Shown here: positions 1 to 8,929 of the stretch, piece by piece
How the letters are laid out: the number at the start of each line of letters is the position of its first letter
Numbering within the stretch: position 1 is the stretch's first letter
From: Amycolatopsis camponoti
GTDB taxonomy: Bacteria; Actinomycetota; Actinomycetes; Mycobacteriales; Pseudonocardiaceae
Assembly: GCF_902497555.1 (NCBI RefSeq)
Contig: NZ_CABVGP010000001.1
Span: forward strand, 2,088,501-2,152,500
DNA: 64,000 nucleotides
Reading direction: 5' to 3'
Position numbers and translations under genes: made by a program
The notes under the pieces: model-generated
Database searches by the model: none
Told to the model about the DNA's origin: nothing
Seen by the model: the letters and a program-made list of their open reading frames with translations, nothing else

Positions 1-11
1 CGAGGCGGCCT

Positions 12-725
12 TCACGGCTTTTCGAGGGCCCTGAGGAAGGCCAGGACGGTCGCCCGGCCGAGCGACTCGCGGTCGGCGCCCAGCGCGGCCAGGGTCGTCT
101 CGCCGAGCGCCGCGCGGGGGAGTGCCCCGGCCCACTCCGATGCGACTTTCGTCGGGTGGATCGGGTCGTCGGTGCAGGTGCCGATCCCGGCCGGGACCGC
201 CAGGCGCGTCAGCTCCGCGAGGGTCGGGGACGGCCGGCCCGCGGCAACGCGTAGGCCCGCCGCCAGCCCGTCGCCGTGGCGGCGCCACGCCCGGTCGAGT
301 TCCGCCCGCAGCCAGTCCGGGCTGCCCGCCGTCTGCGCCAGCGCCGCTTCGACCCCGGAGCCGGCCACCAGATCCGCGGACAGCGTCGCGGCGAGCGACG
401 CGGGTGCCTGGCCCGGACGGCCGTTCCAGGCCGGGAGCGCGGCCAGCAGGCCCCCGCAACGGTCCGGATTGGCCACGGCCCACTCGGCGGCGAGGTGGGC
501 GCCGAACGAGATGCCGCCTACGAGCAGTTCGCCGTGTTCGTCCGCCAGCGCGTCCAGCGTCGCCAGGTAGCCGTCGGCCAGGACCGCACCGGAGGGCGGC
601 GGTGGCGCGATGAGCGGAACACCGAGGGCGCGCAGCGGGCCGGCGAAGACCGCCCGGACGAAGACCTCGTCCGAGCCGGTGCCGGGCAGCAGGACCGCGG
701 CGGGAACTCTGATAGCGGACGTCAC
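12..725 (-). CDS. alpha/beta-hydrolase-fold protein
   Basis: Encodes about 237 residues from a GTG at 725. The reading frame stays open upstream to an ATG at 842, but that would overlap the divergent gene at 832, so the GTG before TSAIRVP is preferred. A nucleophile elbow GISFGA (G-x-S-x-G) follows a short beta strand near residue 70, as in serine esterases and hydrolases. No specific substrate can be read. It lies divergent to the OB-fold gene, the same relation as Rv2695 to Rv2694c in M. tuberculosis, so it is probably the orthologue of that uncharacterised alanine-rich protein. Confidence 0.72.
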   Translation of the reverse strand: MTSAIRVPAAVLLPGTGSDEVFVRAVFAGPLRALGVPLIAPPPPSGAVLADGYLATLDALADEHGELLVGGISFGAHLAAEWAVANPDRCGGLLAALPAWNGRPGQAPASLAATLSADLVAGSGVEAALAQTAGSPDWLRAELDRAWRRHGDGLAAGLRVAAGRPSPTLAELTRLAVPAGIGTCTDDPIHPTKVASEWAGALPRAALGETTLAALGADRESLGRATVLAFLRALEKP

Positions 726-831
726 GTTGCGATCTTTGCGCAAAGGCGTTTCCCTGGCGGGGACCGCAGTACGCTGGAATCGCACGGGCCGCAAGCACTT
801 ATGTCGGGGGCCCCGGAGCACAGGAGCACCT

Positions 832-1212
832 ATGTCCGCCAAAGACGGCGGCTACTTCAGCCGGTTGGTACGCAAGCTGACCAGCGACGTCGATGAGCTC
901 GACGCCGACGAGATGTCGATGAGGTCCGGCGCCGAGGGCGCGCAGCGGGCCTGCGACTGCCGTTCCGGCGAAGAGGTCACCGTGATGGGGAGACTCCGCA
1001 GCGTGGAGCTCTGCCCGACGAACGAGGCCGCCACGCTGGAGGCGGAGCTGTTCGACGGGACACAGGGCGTGACGCTAATCTGGCTCGGTCGCCGCCGGAT
1101 CCCGGGCATCGAGCCTGGCCGGACGATCAAGGTGCGCGGCCGGATGGCCGAGCGTGACGGCCAGAAGGTGCTGTACAACCCCTATTACGAGCTCCAGAGC
1201 CCAGTGAGTTGA
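832..1212 (+). CDS. OB-fold nucleic-acid-binding domain protein
   Basis: A 126-residue protein starting at ATG 832, with AGGAGC a few bases upstream. Residues about 45-120 form one OB-fold: EEVTVMGRLRSVE, then GVTLIWLGRR, then GRTIKVRGRM. This is the fold used by tRNA anticodon-binding and RecG-wedge domains to bind single-stranded nucleic acid. The first 45 residues are acidic and probably flexible. The gene corresponds to Rv2694c by position and is followed 9 bp later by a DUF3159 gene, so the two are probably cotranscribed. Function beyond nucleic-acid binding is unknown. Confidence 0.8.
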   Translation: MSAKDGGYFSRLVRKLTSDVDELDADEMSMRSGAEGAQRACDCRSGEEVTVMGRLRSVELCPTNEAATLEAELFDGTQGVTLIWLGRRRIPGIEPGRTIKVRGRMAERDGQKVLYNPYYELQSPVS

Positions 1213-1221
1213 TCACCCATC

Positions 1222-1947
1222 GTGACTGAACCCGCCCCGAGCGAGAAGAAGACCGACGCGGAGGAAGAACCGCAGCCGACCCTGCTCGAGCAGATGGGCG
1301 GCGTGTCCGGCCTGGTCTACTCGTCGGTGCCGGTGATCGTCTTCGTCCTGGCGAACGCTTTCTTCGGCCTGACCGCGGCCATCTGGACGTCGGTGGGCAG
1401 CGCGGTGGCGATCACCGTGCTGCGCGTGGTCCGCAAGGAGCCCCTGCAGCCGGCGATCTCCGGTTTCTTCGGCGTCGCGATCGCGGCGTTCATCGCCTAC
1501 CGCACCGGGTCCGCGAAGGGGTTCTTCCTCTTCGGGATCTACGCGAGCCTGGTCTACTGCGGCATCTTCGTGCTGTCGGTGGTCGTGCGCTGGCCGATCG
1601 CGGGCGTCGTCTGGAACGTGCTGAACGGCACCGGGCAGGCGTGGCGCAAGGACAAGCCGTCCCGCTACGGCTACGACATCGCGACGCTGGCCCTGGCGGC
1701 CGTGTTCGCGGCCCGGTTCGTCGTCCAGCGGTGGCTCTACCAGGAGGACTACACCGGCTGGCTGGCCTTCGCGAAGATCGCGATGGGGTACCCGCTGTAC
1801 GCGCTGGGCCTGCTGGTGGTGGTCTGGGCGGTGCGCCGGTCGGACAAGCGGCTGAAGGCGCAGGCCGAGGACGAGCCCAAGCCGGAGACGGACGCCGAGG
1901 TCGAGGCCCGGCTGCGCGAGAAGTACGCCCAGGCTCCCGAAGCCTGA
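1222..1947 (+). CDS. DUF3159 family integral membrane protein
   Basis: 241 residues from a GTG at 1222. The charged N-terminal segment (about 25 residues) is followed by five or six hydrophobic helices: SGLVYSSVPVIVFVLANAFF, two in residues 55-110, a pair at 105-150 and one near 195. The C-terminal 35 residues are charged and end EKYAQAPEA. The pattern and the position after the OB-fold gene match the DUF3159 family (Rv2693c position). The biochemical role is unknown. A strong hairpin at 2052-2094 ends the transcript before the convergent ceoC. Confidence 0.82.
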   Translation: MTEPAPSEKKTDAEEEPQPTLLEQMGGVSGLVYSSVPVIVFVLANAFFGLTAAIWTSVGSAVAITVLRVVRKEPLQPAISGFFGVAIAAFIAYRTGSAKGFFLFGIYASLVYCGIFVLSVVVRWPIAGVVWNVLNGTGQAWRKDKPSRYGYDIATLALAAVFAARFVVQRWLYQEDYTGWLAFAKIAMGYPLYALGLLVVVWAVRRSDKRLKAQAEDEPKPETDAEVEARLREKYAQAPEA

Positions 1948-2051
1948 CGGTTCCGCTTCGGGCCGGTGCGCTGCTCGCGAAGGGACACAACCCGCGCGCG
2001 TGGAGGGACCCCCGGTTTTCACATTACCGGCCGGTACCGACAGTTTTCGAT

Positions 2052-2094
2052 CACGAAGAAGGCCCCGGCAGCATCTGCCGGGGCCTTCTTCGTG
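2052..2094. terminator. bidirectional hairpin terminator
   Basis: A perfect 19-bp stem (CACGAAGAAGGCCCCGGCA and its reverse complement) encloses a 5-base loop, GCATC. It sits between the convergent DUF3159 gene and ceoC. The outer part of each arm is A/T-richer (AAGAA / TTCTT), so on either strand the GC core is followed by a short U-rich tract, as expected for a bidirectional intrinsic terminator. Confidence 0.85.
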
Positions 2095-2097
2095 GAC

Positions 2098-2754
2098 TCA
2101 GTAACCCAAAGCCGTCCGGATCTCCGGCTCGACGTCCGCCGTCGCGACGAACAGCAGCTCGTCGCCCGGCTCCAGCGGGTCCTCCGGCTGCGGCACGATC
2201 ACGCGGTCGCCCCGCAGGATCGTCACGAGCGCCGCGTCGCGCGGCAGCGTCAGGTCGCTCACCGGCTTGCCGGCCAGCGGAGTCTCCGCCGGCAGCGTCA
2301 GCTCGACGAGGTTCGCGTTGCTCTGCCGGAACGTCATCAGCCGGACCAGGTCGCCGACGCTGACCGCCTCCTCGACCATCGCCGCGAGCATCCGCGGGGT
2401 CGAGACGGCGACGTCGACGCCCCAGGCGTCGGTGAACAACCACTCGTTGGCCGGGTTGTTCACCCGCGCCACCACGCGCCGCACCGCGAACTCCGTCTTC
2501 GCCAGCAGCGACACGACGAGGTTCGCCTTGTCGTCACCCGTGGCGGCGATCACGACGTCGCACTGCTCGATCCCGGACTCCTCCAGGATCGACACCTCGC
2601 AGGCGTCGCCCAGCACCCAGTCGGCCTGCTCGACGGTCTGCGGCTCGAACTGGTCGGCCTCCCGCTCGATGAGCATGACCTGGTGCCTGCCGTCGATCAG
2701 CTCGTTGGCGATCGAGCGTCCCACCGCGCCCGCCCCGGCGATCGCGACCCTCAT
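2098..2754 (-). CDS. ceoC: TrkA-family K+ uptake regulatory protein CeoC
   Basis: 218 residues from ATG 2754. The N-terminus MRVAIAGAGAVGRS is the Rossmann G-x-G-x-x-G NAD(H) site, with acidic E35-type residue in IEREADQFE closing the fold. The TrkA-C (RCK-C) domain is at about 140-215 (TPLAGKPVSDL, GDELLFVA). Such proteins gate Trk/Ktr potassium channels in response to NADH/NAD+ or ATP/ADP. The start codon overlaps the ceoB stop as ATGA, so the pair is translationally coupled. The pair corresponds to Rv2691-Rv2692. No TrkH-type pore gene is visible here. Confidence 0.88.
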   Translation of the reverse strand: MRVAIAGAGAVGRSIANELIDGRHQVMLIEREADQFEPQTVEQADWVLGDACEVSILEESGIEQCDVVIAATGDDKANLVVSLLAKTEFAVRRVVARVNNPANEWLFTDAWGVDVAVSTPRMLAAMVEEAVSVGDLVRLMTFRQSNANLVELTLPAETPLAGKPVSDLTLPRDAALVTILRGDRVIVPQPEDPLEPGDELLFVATADVEPEIRTALGY

Positions 2755-3416
2755 GCCTCGTCCTCCGGTTCGCGGTTGGCCACACTGGTCACGTCGCTGA
2801 CGGTGCCGGAGCGCGCGGCGACCCACACGTCGTCGCCGTCCTGCACCATCGTCTTGCCGTCCGGCAGCACCGGCGTGCCGAAGCGCATGATGAACGCCAC
2901 CCGCGCGCCGGACGCCTCCTGCAGGGACCGGACGGAGTGCCCGACCCAGCCCTCGTGCAGCGGCAGCTGCAGCAGCGCGATGTTGCCCGACGGGTCCCGC
3001 CACGCCGACGCGACGCCGTCCGGCAGCAGCGTGCGCAGGAACCGGTCGGTGGTCCACGGCACGGTCGCCACCGTCGGGATCCCCAGCCGCTCGTACACGG
3101 CCGCGCGCTTGTGGTCGTAGATGCGCGCGACGACGTGTTCGATGCCGAAGTTCTCCCGCGCGACCCGCGCGGAAATGATGTTCGAGTTGTCTCCGCTGGA
3201 CACCGCGGCGAACGCGCCGGCCCGCTCGATGCCCGCTTCCATCAGCACCTTGCGGTCGAACCCGACGCCGACGACCTGCTGGCCGTGGAAGTCGCTGCCC
3301 AGCCGCCGGAACGCCTGCTGGCTCTTGTCGATGACGGCCACCTCGTGGCCGAGCCGCTCCAGCGCAGCGGCCAGGGACGCGCCTACCCGGCCGCATCCCA
3401 TGATCACCACGTGCAC
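2751..3416 (-). CDS. ceoB: TrkA-family K+ uptake regulatory protein CeoB
   Basis: 221 residues from ATG 3416. MHVVIMGCGRVGASLA gives the N-terminal nucleotide-binding glycines and VIDKSQ the ribose-binding acidic strand end. The RCK-C part is at about 135-215 (LHEGWVGHSV, GDDVWVAA). It is first in a two-gene unit with ceoC and is divergent from the APC permease across a 90-bp gap that must hold both promoters. The divergence is conserved in mycobacteria, which hints that the permease may be the partner of this regulatory pair, but that is inference. Confidence 0.88.
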   Translation of the reverse strand: MHVVIMGCGRVGASLAAALERLGHEVAVIDKSQQAFRRLGSDFHGQQVVGVGFDRKVLMEAGIERAGAFAAVSSGDNSNIISARVARENFGIEHVVARIYDHKRAAVYERLGIPTVATVPWTTDRFLRTLLPDGVASAWRDPSGNIALLQLPLHEGWVGHSVRSLQEASGARVAFIMRFGTPVLPDGKTMVQDGDDVWVAARSGTVSDVTSVANREPEDEA

Positions 3417-3506
3417 GCCCTGCCTCCTCTTCGGCGGTTAACCCGTCCGTACCTACCCCGACATGCCAGCGCCGAACCTACCGTGCCCCCCTCCGGTTAG
3501 GCTTCC

Positions 3507-5549
3507 GTGGTGTCGAAGTTCCCGACCGTGCTGAAACGCCTGGTCCTCGGACGTCCGTTCCGCAGTGACAGGCTCGCTCACACGCTCCTCCCGAAGCGCA
3601 TCGCGCTGCCCATCTTCGCGTCCGACGCGCTCTCGAGCGTGGCGTACGCGCCGGAAGAGATCTTCCTGACGCTGAGCGTCGCGGGTCTCTCCGCGTACGC
3701 GCTGGCGCCGTGGATCGGCATCATGGTCGCGCTGGTGATGCTCGTCGTCGTCGCGTCCTACCGGCAGAACGTGCACGCGTACCCGAGCGGCGGCGGCGAC
3801 TACGAGGTCGCCAACACGAACCTGGGCGGGAAGTTCGGGCTGACCGTGGCGAGCGCGCTGCTCGTCGACTACGTGCTGACGGTCGCGGTGTCCACTTCGT
3901 CCGGTGTGGCGAACATCGGGTCGGCGGTGCCGTGGGTGGCCGAGCACAAGGTGCTGGCCTCGATCGTCATCGTGGTCGTGCTGACGTCGCTGAACCTGCG
4001 CGGCATCCGGGAGTCGGGGAAGGCTTTCGCGATCCCGACATACGGGTTCATCCTGGGCATCCTGGTCATGGTCGTGTGGGGCCTGGCGCAGGCGGCCACC
4101 GGCACCGAGATGAAGGCCGAGAGCGCGGGGTTCACCCTGAACGCCGAAGGGACCTTCGCGGGCGTGGCCTACGCGTTCCTGGTGCTGCGGGCGTTCTCCT
4201 CCGGCGCGGCGGCGCTGACCGGGGTCGAGGCGATCAGCAACGGCGTCCCGGCGTTCCAGAAGCCCAAGTCGAAGAACGCGGCGACGACGCTGCTGATGAT
4301 GGGCCTGCTCGCGGTGACCATGCTGGTCGGCATCATCACGCTGGCCTCGATCACCGACGTCAAGTTCGCCGAAGACCCCGCGGAGCAGCTCGCCGGCGCG
4401 CCCGCGGGCTACCAGCAGAAGACGATCGTCGCGCAGATCGCGCACGCGGTGTTCGCCGACTTCCCGCCGGCGTTCTACTACATCTCCTTCTCCACCGGCA
4501 TCATCCTGCTGCTGGCCGCGAACACCGCGTTCAACGGCTTCCCGGTGCTGGGCTCGATCCTGGCGCAGGACCGCTACCTGCCGCGGCAGCTGCACACCCG
4601 TGGCGACCGGCTGGCGTTCTCCAACGGCATCCTGTTCCTGGCCGCGTTCGCGCTGGTGCTGATCATCGCGTTCGACGCCGAGGTGACCCGGCTCATCCAG
4701 CTCTACATCGTGGGCGTGTTCGTGTCGTTCACGGTGAGCCAGGCGGGCATGATCCGGCACTGGAACCGGTTGCTGGCCAAGGAAACCGACCCGGCCAAGC
4801 GGCGGCGGATGCGGCGCTCGCAGACGGTCAACGCGGTCGGCCTCACCTGCACCGGCGTCGTGCTGGTGATCGTGCTCATCACCAAGTTCCTGCTCGGCGC
4901 GTGGATCGCGATCGCGGCGATGGTCGCGATCTTCGTGCTGATGACGGCGATCCGGCGGCACTACGACCGCGTCGCCGACGAGCTGAAGGACCTCGGCGAC
5001 ACCCCGACCGTGCTGCCGTCGCGCAACCACGCGATCGTGCTGGTGTCCAAACTGCACCGCCCGACGCTGCGTGCGCTGGCCTACGCCAAGGCGATGCGCC
5101 CGGACGTCCTCGAAGCCGTGACGGTCAATGTGGACGATGCCGACACGCGGAGGCTCACCGCCGAGTGGGACGCGCACAACTTCAAGGTGCCGCTGAAGGT
5201 CGTCGAGTCGCCCTACCGCGAAATCACGAAGCCGGTCCTCGACTACGTGAAGCGCGTGCGCGGGGACAACCCGCGCAACGTCGTGACCGTGTTCATCCCG
5301 GAGTACGTGGTCGGTCACTGGTGGGAACAGGTCCTGCACAACCAGAGCGCGCTGCGGCTCAAGGGCCGGCTGCTGTTCCAGTCCGGCGTGATCGTGGCGA
5401 GCGTGCCGTGGCAGCTGGAGTCGTCGGCCAAGGCGGCCGCGCGCGTCCGCACCGAGCGGCCCGCGGCCGGTGACGTCCGTCGCGGCTTCTCGCCCGACGG
5501 GAAGCCCGCCGGCGCCGGCGCGCCGAAGCCCAAGGAGCCTGCCGAATGA
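3507..5549 (+). CDS. APC-superfamily permease
   Basis: 680 residues from GTG 3507 (a second GTG follows at 3510). About 12 transmembrane helices lie in residues 30-480; the first carries FASDALSSVAYAPEE, a signature of the KUP-like/APC branch related to KimA. A cytoplasmic C-terminal domain (about 500-660) has a universal-stress/ATP-binding-like look (HAIVLVSKLHRPTLRALAYA, FIPEYVVGHWWEQ). The KimA-like C-domain and the neighbouring ceoBC genes make a K+ transport role plausible. It is otherwise annotated as an amino-acid permease. It corresponds to Rv2690c and overlaps the next gene as ATGA. Confidence 0.85.
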   Translation: MVSKFPTVLKRLVLGRPFRSDRLAHTLLPKRIALPIFASDALSSVAYAPEEIFLTLSVAGLSAYALAPWIGIMVALVMLVVVASYRQNVHAYPSGGGDYEVANTNLGGKFGLTVASALLVDYVLTVAVSTSSGVANIGSAVPWVAEHKVLASIVIVVVLTSLNLRGIRESGKAFAIPTYGFILGILVMVVWGLAQAATGTEMKAESAGFTLNAEGTFAGVAYAFLVLRAFSSGAAALTGVEAISNGVPAFQKPKSKNAATTLLMMGLLAVTMLVGIITLASITDVKFAEDPAEQLAGAPAGYQQKTIVAQIAHAVFADFPPAFYYISFSTGIILLLAANTAFNGFPVLGSILAQDRYLPRQLHTRGDRLAFSNGILFLAAFALVLIIAFDAEVTRLIQLYIVGVFVSFTVSQAGMIRHWNRLLAKETDPAKRRRMRRSQTVNAVGLTCTGVVLVIVLITKFLLGAWIAIAAMVAIFVLMTAIRRHYDRVADELKDLGDTPTVLPSRNHAIVLVSKLHRPTLRALAYAKAMRPDVLEAVTVNVDDADTRRLTAEWDAHNFKVPLKVVESPYREITKPVLDYVKRVRGDNPRNVVTVFIPEYVVGHWWEQVLHNQSALRLKGRLLFQSGVIVASVPWQLESSAKAAARVRTERPAAGDVRRGFSPDGKPAGAGAPKPKEPAE

Positions 5550-6733
5550 CGAGCTGGCTGGGCCGGGTCCTCGAGGTCGAGGTCGGCGGGGTGGCACACG
5601 GTGGCCACTGCGTGGCGCGCGCCGACGGCCGCGTCGTGTTCGTCCGGCACGCGCTGCCGGGTGAGCAGGTCCGCGTCGAGATCACCGAGGACAACGGCGG
5701 TTCGTTCTGCCGCGGCGACGCCGTCGAGGTGCTCGTCCCGTCGCCGCACCGGGTTCCGCCGCCGTGCCCGCTCGCGGTGCCGGGCGGCTGCGGCGGCTGC
5801 GACTGGCAGCACGCTTCCCCGGCGTACCAACGAGACCTGAAGGCCACCGTCGTGGCGGAGCAGCTCAAGCGGCTGGCCGGCATCGAGCGGGACGTCGTCG
5901 TGGAGGCCCTCGAAGGCGGTCCGCTGGACTGGCGCAGCCGCGTCCGGCTGGTCGCCGACCGCGAGGGGCGGGCGGGCCTGCGCGCCCACCACAGCCACCG
6001 GGTGGTGGCCCTGGACGACTGCCCGATCGCCGTCCCCGGCGAGCTCGACGACGTCCTGGCGCGGCGCTGGCGGCCGGGCAGCGAGCTGGAGGTCACCCAG
6101 GACGGCGACGGCGGGGTGCACGTCCGGGAGCTGTCGACGGTGCGCGGCAAGGTCCGGGCCCGTCAGCTGACCGGCGGGGTGGCGGTGCAGCACGCGGCGG
6201 GCCGCGACTGGCGGCTCGACGCGCACGGTTTCTGGCAGGTCCACCCGGCGGCGGCGTCGACGCTGGCCGCGGTCGTGGCGGAGTGGGCGGAGGCGCCCGT
6301 GGGCGGATCGGCCTGGGACCTCTACGCGGGGGTCGGCCTGTTCGCTTCGGTGCTGGCTTCGCAGGTCGGCTCGTCCGGCCGGGTCCTGGCGATCGAGTCC
6401 GGCCGGCGCGCGGTCGCCGACGGCGAGAAGAACCTGGCCGACCTGCCTCAGGTGTCCTGGCAGGCCGGGCGCGTCGAGCACGTGCTGGCGGAGGCCGAGA
6501 AGCCGGTGGACGTCGTCGTGCTGGACCCGCCCCGCAAGGGCGCGGGCAAGGCGGTCGTCGAGTCGATCGTGGCGGGTTCACCTGATCGGGTCGTCTACGT
6601 GGCGTGCGATCCCGCGGCACTGGCCCGTGACCTGGCAACTTTCGCTTCGCACGGCTATGGCCTGACCGCTCTGCGGGCGTTCGACGCCTTCCCGATGACC
6701 CACCACGTGGAGTGCGTGGCGCTGCTGTCCTGA
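5546..6733 (+). CDS. TRAM-domain class I SAM-dependent RNA methyltransferase (TrmA/RlmD family)
   Basis: 395 residues. The TRAM domain is at residues 1-60 (LEVEVGGVAHGG). An iron-sulfur cysteine set follows: PPCPL, then GGCGGCDW, with a fourth likely in DDCPIAVP. The SAM site is WDLYAGVGLFASVLA (about 255) and the motif IV loop is VLDPPRKGAG (about 330). The catalytic cysteine is in VYVACDPAAL, the counterpart of the SCNP-type motif. Family members make 5-methyluridine in 23S rRNA or tRNA; the cluster favours an RlmD-like rRNA enzyme but the exact U is not determinable. Rv2689c position, coupled to the permease by ATGA. Confidence 0.9.
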   Translation: MTSWLGRVLEVEVGGVAHGGHCVARADGRVVFVRHALPGEQVRVEITEDNGGSFCRGDAVEVLVPSPHRVPPPCPLAVPGGCGGCDWQHASPAYQRDLKATVVAEQLKRLAGIERDVVVEALEGGPLDWRSRVRLVADREGRAGLRAHHSHRVVALDDCPIAVPGELDDVLARRWRPGSELEVTQDGDGGVHVRELSTVRGKVRARQLTGGVAVQHAAGRDWRLDAHGFWQVHPAAASTLAAVVAEWAEAPVGGSAWDLYAGVGLFASVLASQVGSSGRVLAIESGRRAVADGEKNLADLPQVSWQAGRVEHVLAEAEKPVDVVVLDPPRKGAGKAVVESIVAGSPDRVVYVACDPAALARDLATFASHGYGLTALRAFDAFPMTHHVECVALLS

Positions 6734-6766
6734 GTTTTTGTCGGTGGTGGTCGGCACACTGCGGGT

Positions 6767-7327
6767 ATGACTCTCGACGACTTCGATCGCGCGGCCTCGA
6801 CGGTGACTTCCCTGGTTACCGCTCTCCGTGACGACCAGTGGGCCCTGCCGACGGCGTGCGCGGACTGGGACGTCCGCGCGGTGGTCAACCACCTCGCGCA
6901 CGGCAACGCGAAAGTGGCGTTCTGGGCCGGTGCGGGCCCACCGGCCCCGGAGGGCGACTACTTGGGCGCTTCGCCGGCCTCCGCCTTCGGGGCGTCGGTC
7001 GCGGCGGCGCGGGCGGTGCTGGCCGAGCCGGGGCTGTTCTCGCGGCAGGTGACGACCCCGCTGGGTGAGGTGCCGGGCGTGTTCCTGGTCCACATGCGCG
7101 TGAACGAGTACCTGGCCCACGGCTGGGACCTCGCGGACGCGACCGGTGCGTCGACCGACCTGCTGCCGGACCTGGCGGAGGGGGCGCTGGCGCAGTGGCG
7201 GTCCCGGTTCGGGTCGGCGGCCCGGCCGCCGGGCGGGCCGTTCGGGCCGGAGGCGGAGGCCCCTCCGGGAGCGACGGCGGCCGACCGGCTGGCGGCGTTC
7301 CTCGGCCGGAAGGCGGTGAACGGCTAG
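6767..7327 (+). CDS. TIGR03086-type DinB/maleylpyruvate-isomerase-fold metal-binding protein
   Basis: 186 residues from ATG 6767, 33 bp after the methyltransferase. The four-helix DinB fold is recognised from the order CADWDVRAVVNHLAHGN near residue 30-45, with one metal histidine, and FLVHMRVNEYLAHGWDLA near 105-120 with the second and third histidines. The family includes mycothiol-dependent enzymes and metal-binding proteins of unknown activity, typical of actinomycetes. The last 4 bp overlap the convergent membrane-protein gene. Confidence 0.82.
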   Translation: MTLDDFDRAASTVTSLVTALRDDQWALPTACADWDVRAVVNHLAHGNAKVAFWAGAGPPAPEGDYLGASPASAFGASVAAARAVLAEPGLFSRQVTTPLGEVPGVFLVHMRVNEYLAHGWDLADATGASTDLLPDLAEGALAQWRSRFGSAARPPGGPFGPEAEAPPGATAADRLAAFLGRKAVNG

Positions 7328-7776
7328 CGCTTCGCGAAGAAGTCCCTCGACGAGCGGGGCGCCCACACCAGGACGACGACAGCGAGCTGTGCCGCGGCGG
7401 CCACCGGGATGACGGCGTGGAACATCGGCGACGACGACCACGAGAAGAAGCCGAAGACCACGGACAGCAGCTGGGAGACGGTGGTGAGCCAGCGCGTCCA
7501 CGGCCGGCCCGAGGCCAGCTTGACGACCAGGAGGAGGCAGAGCAGGAGCAGCAGGCCGTGGAAGATGGCGCCGGAGACCACGGCGACGTCGGCCGACCGC
7601 GCGACCTCGGCGGCGCCGAAGTCCGGGTGCTGCGCGGCGACCTGGTCGCGCAGCGCGTCCTCGCGCAAACCCAGGACGACCGGGATGACGAGGTGGCTGA
7701 GGCCGAGGAGGGCCAGGAGCGCCCGGGCGGCCTGGACGGGCTTCGGCACGGTCTTCGTCCGGGTGGTCGTGGCCAC
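7324..7776 (-). CDS. four-helix membrane protein downstream of a MarR regulator
   Basis: 150 residues. Four hydrophobic segments: about 17-37 (ALLALLGLSHLVIPVVLG), 65-90 (VSGAIFHGLLLLLCLLLVV), 95-113 and 118-140. The ends are basic. No family is recognised with certainty. It starts 2 bp after the MarR gene stop, so the two form an operon and the membrane protein is probably the gene controlled by that regulator. The 3' end overlaps the convergent DinB gene by 4 bp. Confidence 0.72.
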   Translation of the reverse strand: MATTTRTKTVPKPVQAARALLALLGLSHLVIPVVLGLREDALRDQVAAQHPDFGAAEVARSADVAVVSGAIFHGLLLLLCLLLVVKLASGRPWTRWLTTVSQLLSVVFGFFSWSSSPMFHAVIPVAAAAQLAVVVLVWAPRSSRDFFAKR

Positions 7777-7778
7777 GG

Positions 7779-8267
7779 TCAGTCCTCCCGCCTGCGGGCC
7801 CGCTGCCAGCGCGGGCCGGTCGGTGGGGCGGCGCCGTCCGAGGCGGCGTGGCGCCGGGCCCAGGCCTCGTTGAGGCGGCCGATCAGGACCCGCGCGGTGG
7901 CGACGTCCTCGTCCGGCCAGTCGGCGACGACCTGCGCGAACACCGCGGCGCCCGCTTCGACGGTGGCGTCGATCTCGGCCTGCCCGTCCGCGGCGACCCG
8001 CACGAGGAAGGTGCGCGAGTCGGCCGGATCCGCCTCGACGCCGACCCGGCCGTCCCGCTCGAGCGCGGTGAGGTGCCGGCTGGTCGCGGACGCGGTGAGG
8101 CCGAGCTCGGCGGCGATGTCCCGCGGCCGCAGCGGCCCGCGGGCGGAGACGAGCCCGAGTATGCGCACGCGGGTGAGGTCGATCCGCCGCGAGATCTGCC
8201 GGTGTCCCTGGTCGATGAGTTCCATGACGGCCCTCGCCAGCTCGGCAGGTTCATTTCGTTGCGGCAT
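7779..8267 (-). CDS. MarR-family transcriptional regulator
   Basis: 162 residues from ATG 8267. The winged helix-turn-helix is at about 28-95: RVRILGLVSARGPLRPRDIA, then LGLTASATSRHLTALERDGRV as recognition helix, then a wing with ADPADSRTFLVRV (the D-x-R wing motif of MarR proteins). Flanking helices serve dimerisation. It is first in a two-gene unit with a membrane protein, so autoregulation of that unit by an effector-released MarR repressor is the usual arrangement. The ligand is unknown. Confidence 0.87.
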   Translation of the reverse strand: MPQRNEPAELARAVMELIDQGHRQISRRIDLTRVRILGLVSARGPLRPRDIAAELGLTASATSRHLTALERDGRVGVEADPADSRTFLVRVAADGQAEIDATVEAGAAVFAQVVADWPDEDVATARVLIGRLNEAWARRHAASDGAAPPTGPRWQRARRRED

Positions 8268-8383
8268 GAAACGAGTTTAGCAGGGTTCGCACCTTGCCGA
8301 TTGGTTCAGGCTGCGAGCCCGCCGATCCGGCTCAGGCCCTGCTCTGGTGCGGGTTGGCTGCGTGCTGGGGCTTGAGCCCGGGT

Positions 8384-8821
8384 TCACGCCGCCCGGCGCG
8401 CCGCGAATGCCGCCGCCAAACCGGCCGCCGTCATCGCCAGCCCGGACGCCAGCAGCACCCAGGACCCCGCTCCCGGCACCACCCGCGCCGCCGGCTGGAT
8501 GCGTGTCACCCCCGGGAGCGTCACCACCAGGTGGCGCAGGACCACGCCCGTCACCACCAGACCCGGGAGGGAGGCCATCGCCAGCGGCTCGTCCTGGTGG
8601 CGGGCGAACGTCAGGTACGCCAGCGTGCCCGCGATCAGCACCGCCGCCGCGCAGACCAGGCGCAATCCCAGGTCCAGCTCCGGATCCGGCGTTCCCGGGG
8701 GCAGCATCCCGGGGTAGTCCGCCGTGCGCAGGGTCAGTCCCGCGATCACGCCCAGGCCCGCGACCCCCACCGCCACGGCGCGCGGGCCCCGCAGCCGCTT
8801 CCCCGGTCGCTGCTCGTCCAC
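8384..8821 (-). CDS. small integral membrane protein, unknown
   Basis: 145 residues from GTG 8821, chosen because GGGAGG lies 5 bases upstream; an in-frame ATG at 8854 is possible. Four hydrophobic stretches are visible: AVAVGVAGLGVIAGLT, LVCAAAVLIAGTLAYLTF, LPGLVVTGVVLRHLVV, and a C-terminal GSWVLLASGLAMTAAGLAAAFAA. No family is recognised. It stands alone between the MarR unit and an aldehyde dehydrogenase transcribed the same way, 108 bp upstream. Confidence 0.6.
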   Translation of the reverse strand: MDEQRPGKRLRGPRAVAVGVAGLGVIAGLTLRTADYPGMLPPGTPDPELDLGLRLVCAAAVLIAGTLAYLTFARHQDEPLAMASLPGLVVTGVVLRHLVVTLPGVTRIQPAARVVPGAGSWVLLASGLAMTAAGLAAAFAARRAA

Positions 8822-8929
8822 TCCGGCCTCCCTGCGTCGCGGTGGAGGCAGCATAAAACGCGGGAAACGGCTTTCCGAGCATGTTTCCGGTGCTGGGCCG
8901 TTCGGTGGATCCCGATCGAAGGACCCGGC

